This document shows, piece by piece, positions 38,195 to 47,149 of a stretch of DNA of 64,000 bases. Source of the DNA: Planobispora rosea (GTDB lineage Bacteria > Actinomycetota > Actinomycetes > Streptosporangiales > Streptosporangiaceae); assembly GCF_014648175.1 (NCBI RefSeq), contig NZ_BMQP01000018.1, positions 98,265 through 162,264 on the forward strand, in the 5' to 3' direction. A program made the translations under genes and the position numbers. A model generated the notes under the pieces. That model was not told the origin of the DNA. It made no database searches and worked only from the letters and a program-made list of their open reading frames with translations. How positions within the stretch are numbered: the first letter of the stretch is position 1; every line of letters begins with the position of its first letter.

Positions 38195-39415
38195 TCACAG
38201 CCGGTAGACGCGTCGGGCGTTGCCGGACCCGATCATGTGGGCCACCCGGGCCGCGTCGGGGACGCTCCACTCTCCGGCGGCCAGCCGCTCCGCCAGGATC
38301 CCGGCCAGAGCGCGCCGGTGGTAGAGCGCCCCCAGGTGGCAGGTCTCGGCGACCCCGCGGGCCCCGGAGCCGAACAGCAGCTTGTGGAAGGGGGCGACTT
38401 CCAGCAGCTCCGCCACGGCGGCGGCCGACCCGGCCGCGGTGGCCGGGAGCGCGAGACCGGCGTCCACGTAGACGTGCGGGAAGGCGGCGGCGAGGTGGGC
38501 CGCCTGCCGGTGGAACGGATAGCAGCGCAGCAGGACGACCGGCACGCCGACCGGCTGGAGCGCCCGGACGAGGCCGGCCAGCAGCGCCGGGTCGGCGCGG
38601 TGCGGGTCGGACCCGGGACCGCCGCGGCCGGTGTGGAACTGCAGCGGGAGGTTCCGCTCCCTGGCCGCGTCCACGGCCGTCCAGAGCAGGTGGCGCAGGA
38701 GCACCGGGTCGGTGAGGCGCTCCTTGGGGTCGGCCAGCCGCCGGTTGGCCGCCGCGATCACCGAGCCCCGGCTCGGCCGGGCGGGGTCGAGGTCCAGGCC
38801 GCACCGGTGGGCGACGACCGAGGTGAGGCCGGCGGCCCGGGAGAGCCGGGCCGCCAGCTCCGTCTCCAGATCCGAGATGTAGGAGACCCCGGAGGAGGCC
38901 GCTCCGGCCACCTCCTCCTCGATCCGCTCGATCCGGACGATCTCACCGGTGACGGCCCCGCCCAGCCTGCCCAGTTCGGCGGCCGAGAGCGATTCGGCCC
39001 CGCCGTTCCCGGCGTCCGCCCCGGTGTCCACCAGAAAGGCCGCGATCCCGGCCGCGCCCAGCAGCCGCCGGTTGACCTCCGCCGGTCCCAGCTCGGAGCG
39101 TCGGGCCAGGTAGACCGCGGCGGGCGCGTGCGGGTCCAGGTCCAGGACCGGGGCGCACCAGCGGCGGATCGCGGCGCCGAGAGGGGTGTCGAAGTGGGTG
39201 GCACCCGGCGGGGCCGGGGCGCCCGACTCGGTGATCAGCGGCTCGAACTGGGCCCGTACCAGCTCGTCGCGGCGCACGCCGTGGCAGTGGTGGTCCACCA
39301 GCGGCGCCAGCAGGGCCTCCCGGACGGGGTCGGGCAGCTCCGCGGGGAGTCCGGCGGGCAGGACGGACAGACTCGACAGGGCCGGCAGGGCCGACGGGGC
39401 ATCGTCCGGTCGCAT
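38195..39415 (-). CDS. Amidohydrolase-family protein
   Basis: 406 residues, a TIM-barrel metal hydrolase. Opening metal motif VDHHCHGVRRDEL (His-x-His, about 41-46), then LTSVVAHRCGLDLDP, LPLQFHTGRGG (metal His), VVLLRCYPFHRQAAH and LLFGSGARGVAET near the barrel end, where an Asp is normally seen. Related to amidohydrolase-2 proteins fused to glutamine synthetase in FluG-type enzymes. Which amide or lactone it hydrolyses cannot be told. Alone between the ABC operon and trpEG. Confidence 0.82.
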   Translation of the reverse strand: MRPDDAPSALPALSSLSVLPAGLPAELPDPVREALLAPLVDHHCHGVRRDELVRAQFEPLITESGAPAPPGATHFDTPLGAAIRRWCAPVLDLDPHAPAAVYLARRSELGPAEVNRRLLGAAGIAAFLVDTGADAGNGGAESLSAAELGRLGGAVTGEIVRIERIEEEVAGAASSGVSYISDLETELAARLSRAAGLTSVVAHRCGLDLDPARPSRGSVIAAANRRLADPKERLTDPVLLRHLLWTAVDAARERNLPLQFHTGRGGPGSDPHRADPALLAGLVRALQPVGVPVVLLRCYPFHRQAAHLAAAFPHVYVDAGLALPATAAGSAAAVAELLEVAPFHKLLFGSGARGVAETCHLGALYHRRALAGILAERLAAGEWSVPDAARVAHMIGSGNARRVYRL

Positions 39416-39443
39416 CGGGGCTCCTCCCCACGTCTCACAGGGC

Positions 39444-39475
39444 CGCGGGCGGGCCGGTCGACCGGCCCGCCCGCG
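39444..39475 (-). terminator. Terminator of trpEG
   Basis: Perfect 32-bp palindrome (CGCGGGCGGGCCGGTC and complement) 39 nt after the trpEG stop on the minus strand. Confidence 0.65.
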
Positions 39476-39513
39476 ATCTCACGGCAGGAGCACTCTACGG
39501 CTACGGAGCGTGA

Positions 39514-41667
39514 TCACACTGCCGTTTCGCCCCGGGAGAGGCGCAGGACGTTGGCGATGATCCTCGCCCCGGCGCCGCCCTCGGCGGTGAGGATGGACTC
39601 GGGGTGGAACTGCACGGCGAAGCGGCGCCGCTGGACGTCCTCGATCGCCATGACCGCGCCGTCCGGCGTGAGGGCGGTGGAGGCGAAGCCGACGACCCCC
39701 GGCTGCTTGGCGTGGAGCGAGTGGTAGCGGGCGGCGGTGAACTCCTCGGGGAGCCCGTCCAGCAGCGCGCTGTCACCCATCCGCTTGACCTGCCCGCGCT
39801 TGCCGTGCTCGGGGTAGGACAGCAGCTCCAGCGTGCCGCCCGCCTGCTCGACCATGCCCTGCAGGCCGAGGCAGACGCCGAAGACCGGCAGGTCGCGGGC
39901 GTAGAGCTCGCCGACCAGGGCGGGCAGGCCGAAGTCCGACGGCCAGCCGGGCCCGGGCGAGAGCACCACGAGCGACGGCGCGATCTCGTCGATCATCCCG
40001 ACCGGGAAGCCGTGCCGGAGGGTGACGACCTCGGCGCCCTGCTGGCGGAAGTAGTCGGCCAGGGTGTTGACGAAGGAGTCCTCGTGGTCGACGAGGAGGA
40101 CCTTCATGCCCTCGCCGGGCAGTTCCGCCTCCGCCTCCGGCTCCGGTACGGCCTCGTCCGCGTGCCCGCGCCCCACGGCGGCCAGCGCGCCGAGCAGGGC
40201 GCTGGCCTTGAGCTCGGTCTCGCGTTCCTCGGCGTCGGGGTCGGAGTCGAACAACAGCGTGGCGCCGGCCCGCACCGTGGCCACGCCGTCCCTGATCTGC
40301 GCGGTGCGCAGGGTCAGGCCGGTGTTCATCGAGCCGTCGAAGCCGATGTAGCCGACCGCGCCGCCGTACCAGCGGCGGGTGGTGGCCTCGTGGTCCTCGA
40401 TGAACTGCATCGCCCAGGTCTTGGGCGCGCCGGTGACGGTGACGGCCCACATGTGGGTGAGGAAGGCGTCCAGCGCGTCGAACTCCGGCCGCAGGCGGCC
40501 CTCGATGTGGTCCACGGTGTGGATCAGCCGGGAGTACATCTCGATCTGGCGGCGGCCGATGACCTGGACGCTGCCGGGCACGCAGATGCGGGACTTGTCG
40601 TTGCGGTCCACGTCGGTGCACATGGTCAGCTCCGACTCCTCCTTGACGCTGGACAGGAGGGTGCGGATCGCCTCGGCGTCCTCGACGGGGTTGCCGCCGC
40701 GGGCGATGGTGCCCGAGATCGGGCAGGTCTCGACCCGGTCGCCGCTGACCCGGACGTACATCTCCGGGGAGGCGCCGACCAGGTGCTCGCCCTCGCCGAG
40801 GTTGAACAGGAACTCGTAGGGCGCCGGGTTGGCCTTGCGCAGGCCCCGGTAGAAGGCGGCCGGGTCGGTGCAGGCGGCGTGGAAGACCTGGCCGGGGACG
40901 ACCTCGAACAGGTCGCCGCGGATGAACTTCTCCTTCGCGGCGGCCACGACCTCGGCGTAGGCGCCCCTGACCGGGTCGGCCGGGATCTCGGCGGGGGCCG
41001 CCGGGAGCGGAATGCTCTCGCCCTCGCGGGGCAGGCCGTGCGTGGAGGCGCCGTCCACGGTGAACTCGTAGCGGTACTCCTTGCTGGTCTCCCGCTTGCG
41101 GTCGATCACCATGATCCGGTCGGGCAGGTGCAGCACCAGGTCGCGCTGGTCGGCGGGCCGGGTCAGCACCTGCCGGATCGGCTCGAACTGGAAGGCCAGG
41201 TCGTAGCCGAAGGAGCCGTACAGGCCCAGGTGCTCGTCCTCGCCCTTGAACGCGGCGATGACCTCGCGGATCGCGGTGAAGACCGTGGGACGGCGGCTGC
41301 GCATCTCCTCGGGGAGGATCTCGTCGGACTCGGCGACGTGGACCTCGACGGCGTCGGCCGTGCTCTCCCCGGTGGGCGTGCCCGCGGCGAGCAGGCAGGA
41401 GGCGACGGCGGGCAGCACGATCCTGCCGCGGGCGTTCAGCGCGCGGGCGGAGATCCGGCGCCCCCGGGCCACGATCTCCAGGCAGGGGTCGACGTAGGCC
41501 AGGTGCCATCGGCTGTAGCGGCCGGGATACTCCATCCCGGAGGAGAGGACGCCGCCGCGCCGCTCACCGAGCGCGCTGACGACGTCGTCGAGGACGGTCT
41601 CCGGCACGTCGGCCGTCGAGACCTCGACCCCGATGCCACCGGCGGTGGTATATCCGCTCGTCTCCAC
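39514..41667 (-). CDS. trpE: Fused anthranilate synthase TrpEG
   Basis: 717 residues. First committed step of tryptophan synthesis: chorismate plus glutamine to anthranilate. Residues 1-505 are component I, with HLVGASPEMYVRVSG, CPISGTIARGGNPVEDA and the motif AVGYIGFDGSMNTGLTLRTA. Residues about 525-715 are the glutamine amidotransferase, with nucleophile VFGVCLGLQGMVEQ (Cys about 598) and HPESILT triad end. Single-chain fusions occur in some Streptomyces and rhizobia. Expression is governed by a trp leader and attenuator upstream. No other trp genes are in the window. Confidence 0.96.
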   Translation of the reverse strand: METSGYTTAGGIGVEVSTADVPETVLDDVVSALGERRGGVLSSGMEYPGRYSRWHLAYVDPCLEIVARGRRISARALNARGRIVLPAVASCLLAAGTPTGESTADAVEVHVAESDEILPEEMRSRRPTVFTAIREVIAAFKGEDEHLGLYGSFGYDLAFQFEPIRQVLTRPADQRDLVLHLPDRIMVIDRKRETSKEYRYEFTVDGASTHGLPREGESIPLPAAPAEIPADPVRGAYAEVVAAAKEKFIRGDLFEVVPGQVFHAACTDPAAFYRGLRKANPAPYEFLFNLGEGEHLVGASPEMYVRVSGDRVETCPISGTIARGGNPVEDAEAIRTLLSSVKEESELTMCTDVDRNDKSRICVPGSVQVIGRRQIEMYSRLIHTVDHIEGRLRPEFDALDAFLTHMWAVTVTGAPKTWAMQFIEDHEATTRRWYGGAVGYIGFDGSMNTGLTLRTAQIRDGVATVRAGATLLFDSDPDAEERETELKASALLGALAAVGRGHADEAVPEPEAEAELPGEGMKVLLVDHEDSFVNTLADYFRQQGAEVVTLRHGFPVGMIDEIAPSLVVLSPGPGWPSDFGLPALVGELYARDLPVFGVCLGLQGMVEQAGGTLELLSYPEHGKRGQVKRMGDSALLDGLPEEFTAARYHSLHAKQPGVVGFASTALTPDGAVMAIEDVQRRRFAVQFHPESILTAEGGAGARIIANVLRLSRGETAV

Positions 41668-41718
41668 TGCTGTCTCGCCCCTTGTTGATTTCCCTGACGC
41701 CCAGGGGGGCGGACGCAG

Positions 41719-41791
41719 AAAAGGCCGCCTCCCCGGGCGGCCGTCCGTCTGATCGCGTGTATGCGAAACCCGCGCCGCCTAGAAGCGGCGC
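41719..41791 (-). promoter_or_regulatory. trp attenuator: alternative hairpins and terminator
   Basis: In minus-strand order: a 1:2 hairpin GCGCCGC-TTCTAG-GCGGCGC (41791-41772) overlapping the end of the leader peptide, then the terminator GGCCGCC-N6-GGCGGCC (41742-41723) followed directly by TTTTCT. Segment 2 (GGCGGC) can pair instead with GCCGCC of segment 3, forming an antiterminator. Ribosome stalling on the two Trp codons would free segment 2 and favour read-through. Confidence 0.88.
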
Positions 41792-41820
41792 CACCACTGA
41801 AGGGTATCGGAGGATCGCAT
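41779..41820 (-). CDS. trpL: trp leader peptide
   Basis: 13 residues, MRSSDTLQWWRRF, with two adjacent Trp codons (TGG TGG at 41796-41791). Scarcity of charged tRNA-Trp stalls the ribosome there and prevents the downstream terminator from forming. The ATG lies 7 nt after the -10 element, so the message is probably leaderless. Confidence 0.9.
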   Translation of the reverse strand: MRSSDTLQWWRRF

Positions 41821-41827
41821 GTGGGTC

Positions 41828-41857
41828 AGCGTACCGGCGGCTGACATGATCATGCAA
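41828..41857 (-). promoter_or_regulatory. Promoter of the trpL-trpEG transcript
   Basis: Minus strand TTGCAT (41857-41852), 18 nt, TACGCT (41833-41828). The predicted start coincides with the leader ATG at 41820. Confidence 0.6.
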
Positions 41858-41882
41858 CGTGAACCCGCCGACGGGAGTGCCG

Positions 41883-42548
41883 TCAGGTCCTCCCGATCAG
41901 TACGGCCAGGCCGTCCAGGAGGCCGCGCAGCCCGAACGCGAAGAGAGTGTCCAGGTCGAAGTCCAGACCGGGCTGGGTGAGGACGTGGCCCAGCACGGGG
42001 AACCGGCCGGAGGCGAACACCTCCGCGAAGGACGGTTCCTGCGCCCGGATCCACTCGTCCCCGTCGACGCCCGTGTCCTGCCGGGCCTCGGCCTCGGACT
42101 CCAGGTTGACGGCGACGCCCCGGACGTAGGCGGTCAGGGCGGTGCCGATGTGCAGCACCGTGTTCGCGTCGAGGCCGAGACCGGAGACCGCGCGCATCGC
42201 CCATTCGGTGTGGGCCATCGCGTTGGGCACCATCACCGGCCGGGTGAAGGAGACGACCTGCGCCAGCCAGGGGTGGCGGCGGTAGAGCGCCCACTCCAGG
42301 CGGGCGAGGAGCTCCAGCTGGGCGCGCCAGCCCGGGGGCGGCGGGTCGGGCAGTCCGTCCTCACCGTAGGCCAGGTCCGTCATGAGCAGGACCAGCTCGT
42401 CCTTGTCGCGCACGTGCCGGTAGAGCGACATGGTGGCGACGCCGAGTTCGGCGGCCAGGCGGCGCATCGACAGCGCCGCGAGCCCCTCGGCGTCGGCGAT
42501 CCTCATGGCGGCGCGGGCGATCCGCTCCCGCTCGCTCTCGTCGCTCAT
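41883..42548 (-). CDS. TetR-family regulator with TetR_C-type ligand domain
   Basis: 221 residues. Helix-turn-helix (about 8-55): RIARAAMRIADAEGLAALSM, RRLAAELGVATMSLYRHV. The C-terminal part (PGWRAQLELLARLEWALYRR onward) matches tetracycline-repressor-like domains. The ATG at 42548 abuts the divergent FAD monooxygenase remnant with no intergenic space, as if a deletion removed the shared promoter region; the Shine-Dalgarno match (CCGGAG) touches the start codon. In related pairs, TetR regulates the flavin monooxygenase. Confidence 0.85.
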   Translation of the reverse strand: MSDESERERIARAAMRIADAEGLAALSMRRLAAELGVATMSLYRHVRDKDELVLLMTDLAYGEDGLPDPPPPGWRAQLELLARLEWALYRRHPWLAQVVSFTRPVMVPNAMAHTEWAMRAVSGLGLDANTVLHIGTALTAYVRGVAVNLESEAEARQDTGVDGDEWIRAQEPSFAEVFASGRFPVLGHVLTQPGLDFDLDTLFAFGLRGLLDGLAVLIGRT

Positions 42549-42549
42549 C

Positions 42550-43436
42550 TCCGGCGGGGGCGTCGCCGGCCCCGCCCTGGCCCACTGGCTGCGCCGTACC
42601 GGCTGCCGCGTCACCGTGGTCGAGCGGGCCCCCGCCCTCCGCGAGGGCGGCCAGGCCGTCGACTTCCGCGGCCGCGCCCACCTGGGGGTGCTGGAGCGGA
42701 TGGGCCTGCTGGAGGAGATCCGCCGCCGGCGGACCCGCATCGACGGGATCACCTTCGTCGACGCCGCGGGCAAGCCCCGGGCGCACATGCCCGCCGCGTT
42801 CATGAGCGGCGAGATCGAGATCTTCCGCGGCGACCTGAGCCGCGTCCTGTACGAGGCGACCCGGGACGACGTCGAGACGGCGCGAGCTTCTCCGTCCCGG
42901 CCCGCCCCGGGCTGCGCGGCCGGGGGCTGATGTTCAGCGTCCCCGGCAAGTGCGCGGGCGTCTACGACTACGGCGACCGGACCGTGGGCACGCTCGACTT
43001 CGCCTCCCCGGTCCTCGACGTCGACCACCGGGACCCGGCCGCGCAGCGCCGCCTGCTCGCCGGCGTCTTCGCCGGCGAGGGCTGGCACGTCCCCGAGCTC
43101 CTGGAGGCCATGGAGCGGGCCACGGACTTCTTCTTCGACTCCGCCGCCCAGCTCCGCCTGGGGCGCTACTCCACCGGCCGGGTCGTCCTGCTCGGCGACG
43201 CCGCCTTCGCCCGTTACGAGCAGCGGATGCGGCCCTACGCCGCCGCCTGCCAGGAGCAGGCCGAGGGAGCCGACAGGTTCCTGGTGCCGCGGAAGCGTTC
43301 CCAGATCCGGATGCGCGACCTGAGCTTCCGGATGCTCTCCCGTCTGCCGGGCAAGGGGATCATCAACCGGATGACCACCAGGGTCGCCGACTCCGTGGCC
43401 CTCGAGGGCTATCCGCTGGACCTCGCCCGCCGGTGA
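42550..43436 (+). pseudogene. Decayed FAD-dependent monooxygenase
   Basis: Pieces of a roughly 400-residue aromatic-ring monooxygenase remain. Frame one: LISGGGVAGPALAHWLRR (FAD GxGxxG), VTVVERAPALREGGQAVDFR and LSRVLYEATRDDVE, ending at a stop at 42928. A second frame, from about 42885, has ASFSVPARPGLRGRG, MFSVPGKCAGVYDYGDRTVG and VVLLGDAA (the DG-type FAD motif). That motif is followed directly by FARYEQRMRPY, skipping about 30 residues usual after GDAA. The start region, a central stretch (with frameshift) and the post-GDAA stretch are all missing, so the enzyme cannot be functional. Confidence 0.8.
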
Positions 43437-43439
43437 GCC

Positions 43440-44201
43440 TCAGCCCAGCGGGGTGAGGTCGGGCCGCTTGGCGTTCAGGCCGTCGCCGGAGGAACGGCCG
43501 TGCAGGCGCCGGTTGATCCAGGGAGCCAGGAAGGTCCGCGCCCAGCGCAGGTCCTCCTTGCGCGCCTCGGCCCACACCGCCGGGACCAGCGGCGGGTACG
43601 GCTCCCGCCAGTCCTCCTCCACCGTCAGCCCGAGGGTTTCGGCGGCGCGCAGCGCGATCCTGCGGTGGCCGTCGGCCGACAGGTGGAGCCGGTCATCGCT
43701 CCACGCCCGGCGGTCGCGCAGCGCACCCATCGCCCACAGGTCCACGAGCGTGCACCCGTGGCGGCGCGCGATGTCGTGGATGTGCAGGTTGTAGACCGCG
43801 ATCTTGTGGTGGACCAGGCGCATCACCGGGACCTGCCGGAGGTCGAAGCCGGTGAAGAGCATGACCCGGGCGCCGGTGGCGCGCAGCCGGGCCACGGCGG
43901 TCTCCAGCAGCGCGGCGATCGCGTCGGGGTCTCCGCCCGGGCGCAGGATGTCGTTCCCCCCGGCGCACAACGAGATCAGGTCGGGCGCGAGCGCCTCGGC
44001 CTGCGGCACCTGCTCGTCCAGGATCTGGCGGATGAGGCGGCCCCGTACCGCGAGGTTGGCGTAACGCAGCCCCGGCTCCCGCGCGGCCAGCCGCTCCGCC
44101 AGCCGGTCGGCCCAGCCCCGGTAGCGGTCGCCGCCGATGTGGTCGTTCAAGCCCTCGGTGAAGCTGTCCCCAAGAGCGACATACGAGGTGATCACTGACA
44201 T
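43440..44201 (-). CDS. SGNH/GDSL-type hydrolase
   Basis: 253 residues. Four SGNH blocks are present: ALGDSFTEGL (Ser, about 11-14), NLAVRGRLIRQI (Gly), SLCAGGNDILRPGG (Asn) and SDDRLHLSADGHRRIA (Asp-x-x-His). Ester hydrolase acting on lipids or acylated sugars. No signal peptide, so cytosolic. Divergent from the CocE-type hydrolase gene; the last bases nearly touch the monooxygenase remnant. Confidence 0.9.
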   Translation of the reverse strand: MSVITSYVALGDSFTEGLNDHIGGDRYRGWADRLAERLAAREPGLRYANLAVRGRLIRQILDEQVPQAEALAPDLISLCAGGNDILRPGGDPDAIAALLETAVARLRATGARVMLFTGFDLRQVPVMRLVHHKIAVYNLHIHDIARRHGCTLVDLWAMGALRDRRAWSDDRLHLSADGHRRIALRAAETLGLTVEEDWREPYPPLVPAVWAEARKEDLRWARTFLAPWINRRLHGRSSGDGLNAKRPDLTPLG

Positions 44202-44425
44202 GTCGCGACAGTCTGCCGCGCCGCACCTCCCCTACGCGACCGTAATAAGCCCCCGCACGCCCACGGGCCGCGAACCTGCCGCGAACCCGCCGACGCCGGA
44301 ACGCCGGAGGCACCGGGCGGCAGTGACCCGATCAAAAGTGAAAGATGACACTCATCACACCCGGGGGCGGTGGTCAGAGTGAGCGTGATTCTGTTACCAG
44401 TAAGTAAGAAGCACGGGGAGGAAGC

Positions 44426-46033
44426 ATGGCGATCGCCTGGCCACGGACCGCCCACCGGGTGGCGGTCCAGCGGAACCTGCCGGTCCCGATGCCGGACGGG
44501 GTAACTCTCCTGGCCGATCGCTATGTCCCGGTCGGCGCCGTACGCCCGCCCACCATCCTGGTCCGCTCGCCGTACGGCAGGCGCGGGGTGTTCGGCCTCG
44601 TCTACGGCCGCGCGTTCGCCCGCCGGGGCTTCCAGGTCGTGATGCAGAGCTGCCGGGGCGGCTTCGGCTCGGGCGGCGTGCTCGACCCGCTCGGCGACGA
44701 GCACGAGGACGGCATGGCCACGCTCGCCTGGCTGCGCAGGCAGTCCTGGTACGGCGGGAGCCTGGCCATGCAGGGCCCCTCCTACCTCGGCTACACCCAG
44801 TGGGCGCTCGCCCCGTTCGCCGGTCCGGAGCTGAGGGCCATGGCCACCTCGGTGACCGCCTCGCAGTTCCGCGACGCGGCCTACGTCGGCGGGGCGTTCG
44901 CGCTGGAGTCGTCGCTGATCTGGACCACGCTGACCGCCTCGATGGGCAGCCCGCTCGGCGGCGCCGGAGCGCTGCTGGCCCCGCGCCGGACCCGGCGGGC
45001 CGCGCTGTCCGGGCGGCCCCTGACCGAGCTGGACGTGCTGTCGGCGGGCCGGGACATGCCGTTCTTCCAGGACCTGCTGGCCCATCACGCCGAACCCGCC
45101 GCCTACTGGGGCAGGCGCGACTTCTCCGCCTCGGTGGGCGAGGTCGGCGCCGAGGTCACCATGGTCGGCGGCTGGTACGACGTCTTCCTGCCGTGGCAGG
45201 TGAAGGACTACATGGCGATGCGGGCCGCGGGGCGCCGGCCGTACCTGACGATCGGGCCGTGGTACCACGCGGACATGCGGCAGATGCGGGCGGCCGCCGC
45301 CGACGCGCTGGGCTGGTTCCGGGCGCACCTGATGGGCGACCCGTCGGGACTTCGGGAGCAGCCGGTCCGGATCTACGTCACCGGCGCCGGGCAGTGGCGC
45401 GACTACCCGGACTGGCCGGTGCCCGGCATGCGGGAGCAGCGCTGGCACCTGCGGCCGGGCTCCGGGCTCGCCCCGGAGAACCCGGTGGAGTCGGAACCGG
45501 ACCGCTACCGCTACGACCCCGCGCACCCCACCCCGGCGGTGGGCGGCCCGGTGCTGCTGGGCAACTCCGAGCCGCGCGACAACCGGCGGCTGGAGGCCCG
45601 GCGCGACGTCCTCGTCTACACCGGTCCCGAGCTGCGCCGGGACACCGAGATGATCGGGCCGGTCCGCGCGGAGGTCTACCTGCGCTCCAGCACCGAGCAC
45701 ACCGACGTGGTCGTGCGGGTGTGCGACGTGCACCCGGACGGGGCGTCCTACAACGTGTGCGAGGGGGTGCGGCGGCTCCTCCCCGGCGCACCGGTGGCCG
45801 ACGCCGACGGGGTGCGCCGGGTCGAGGTGGACCTGTGGCCGATCGGCCACCGCTTCCGCCGCGGCCACCGGATCCGGGTCCACGTGGCGAGCGGCGCCTA
45901 CCCCCGCATCGCCCGCAACCTCGGCACCGGCGACCCGCTCGGCACGGGCAGCGCGATGGTCGCCGCCCGGCAGGAGGTCTTCCACGACCCGTCGCGGCCC
46001 TCGGCGGTCATCCTGCCCCTGATCTCGCCCTGA
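44426..46033 (+). CDS. CocE/NonD-family hydrolase (Xaa-Pro peptidase S15 fold)
   Basis: 535 residues. Opening VPMPDGVTLLADRYVP, oxyanion Tyr in VRSPYGRRGVFG, RGGFGSGG, nucleophile elbow MQGPSYLGYTQWALA (Ser about 115), Asp near VTMVGGWYDVFLPW and His in TIGPWYHADM. The C-terminal jelly roll starts about 360. Relatives cleave cocaine, glutaryl-7-ACA or dipeptides. No signal peptide, so an intracellular esterase or amidase of unknown substrate. GGGGAGGAAGC precedes the ATG. A WYL regulator follows on the same strand. Confidence 0.92.
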   Translation: MAIAWPRTAHRVAVQRNLPVPMPDGVTLLADRYVPVGAVRPPTILVRSPYGRRGVFGLVYGRAFARRGFQVVMQSCRGGFGSGGVLDPLGDEHEDGMATLAWLRRQSWYGGSLAMQGPSYLGYTQWALAPFAGPELRAMATSVTASQFRDAAYVGGAFALESSLIWTTLTASMGSPLGGAGALLAPRRTRRAALSGRPLTELDVLSAGRDMPFFQDLLAHHAEPAAYWGRRDFSASVGEVGAEVTMVGGWYDVFLPWQVKDYMAMRAAGRRPYLTIGPWYHADMRQMRAAAADALGWFRAHLMGDPSGLREQPVRIYVTGAGQWRDYPDWPVPGMREQRWHLRPGSGLAPENPVESEPDRYRYDPAHPTPAVGGPVLLGNSEPRDNRRLEARRDVLVYTGPELRRDTEMIGPVRAEVYLRSSTEHTDVVVRVCDVHPDGASYNVCEGVRRLLPGAPVADADGVRRVEVDLWPIGHRFRRGHRIRVHVASGAYPRIARNLGTGDPLGTGSAMVAARQEVFHDPSRPSAVILPLISP

Positions 46034-46152
46034 CCCCGCGCCGGCCCCGGCGTCCGCGCGATCCTCGCCGGGCGCGTCCCGGCACCGGGTGGCCCGCACA
46101 CCGCCCCGGAGCGGGATCCTCTCCGGGCGGGTCCGGGCGCTAGGGTCGACGG

Positions 46153-47100
46153 GTGCGTGCGGCCAGGTTGATGTCGTTGATCCTGCTGCTGCAGTCACGC
46201 GGCGGCATGACCGCCGCCGAGCTGGCGCGGGAGCTGGAGGTCTCCGAGCGGACCGTGCACCGGGACGTGCTCGCCCTGTCGGAGGCGGGCGTCCCGGTCT
46301 ACGCCGACCGCGGGCGCGGCGGCGGCTACCGGCTGCTGGACGGTTACCGCACGCGCCTGACCGGCCTGGACCGGGCCGAGGCGGAGGCGCTGTTCCTGTC
46401 CGGGGTGCCCGGGGCGCTGCGCGAGATGGGGCTGGGCGAGGTCGCGGCCACCGCCAGGCTGAAGGCCGCCGCGGCGCTCTCCCCCAGCCTGCGCGACGCC
46501 CCCGCCACCGCCGCGCAGCGTTTCCATCTCGACGCCCCCGGCTGGTTCGCCAGCGACACTCCCCCGCCGCCCGCCCTGTCGCCCCTGGCCAGGGCGGTGT
46601 GGGGGGACCATCCGGTCACCGCCCGTTACCGCGAGGCCGAACGCACGCTGGAACCGTACGGGCTGGTGCTCAAGGGAGGGATCTGGTACCTGGCCACCCG
46701 GACGGCGATCTACCGGGTGGACCGCTTCGGCGACGTCGCCCCCCATCTCGACCGGCGCTTCGAGCGCGACCGGGACTTCGACCTGGCCGCCTTCTGGGCA
46801 GAGCGGGCCGCGCAGTTCAACCGCTCCCTGCTGAGGACGCACATCACCCTGCGGCTCAGTCCGCACGGGCGGCGCATACTGCGCCACGTCGCCGACCCGG
46901 CGGCCCTGGACGACGCGCTGGCCTCCATCGGGGAGCCCGACGGGCGGGGATGGGTCACCGCCCGCCTGCCCGTCGAGTCCCACGAGGTCGCCTACGGCCA
47001 GGTGCTGCGCTTCGGCCCGGACGCGGAGGTCCTGGACCCGCCCGGGCTGCGCGCCCTCGTCGCCGAGGCCGCCGCCCGTACGGCCTCCCTCTACGGCTGA
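46153..47100 (+). CDS. YafY-type transcriptional regulator with HTH_11 and WYL domains
   Basis: 315 residues. N-terminal winged helix: RLMSLILLLQSRGGMTAAEL, ARELEVSERTVHRDVLALSE, PVYADRGRGGGYRLLDGY. Central linker with the family motif LTGLDRAEAEALFLSG; WYL domain (about 150-235) with LKGGIWYLATRTAIYRVDR, then a C-terminal WCX dimerisation part. WYL proteins bind nucleotides or nucleic acid and often regulate adjacent oxidoreductases; the convergent SDR gene is a candidate. GTG start. Closed by a shared hairpin. Confidence 0.9.
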   Translation: MRAARLMSLILLLQSRGGMTAAELARELEVSERTVHRDVLALSEAGVPVYADRGRGGGYRLLDGYRTRLTGLDRAEAEALFLSGVPGALREMGLGEVAATARLKAAAALSPSLRDAPATAAQRFHLDAPGWFASDTPPPPALSPLARAVWGDHPVTARYREAERTLEPYGLVLKGGIWYLATRTAIYRVDRFGDVAPHLDRRFERDRDFDLAAFWAERAAQFNRSLLRTHITLRLSPHGRRILRHVADPAALDDALASIGEPDGRGWVTARLPVESHEVAYGQVLRFGPDAEVLDPPGLRALVAEAAARTASLYG

Positions 47101-47108
47101 GGCCGGGC

Positions 47109-47147
47109 GCCGTCCCGCCGGTCCCGCCGGGGGCCCGGCGGGACGGC
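47109..47147. terminator. Bidirectional terminator
   Basis: Perfect 13-bp stem (GCCGTCCCGCCGG and complement) with a 13-nt loop between convergent WYL and SDR genes. Confidence 0.6.
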
Positions 47148-47149
47148 CG

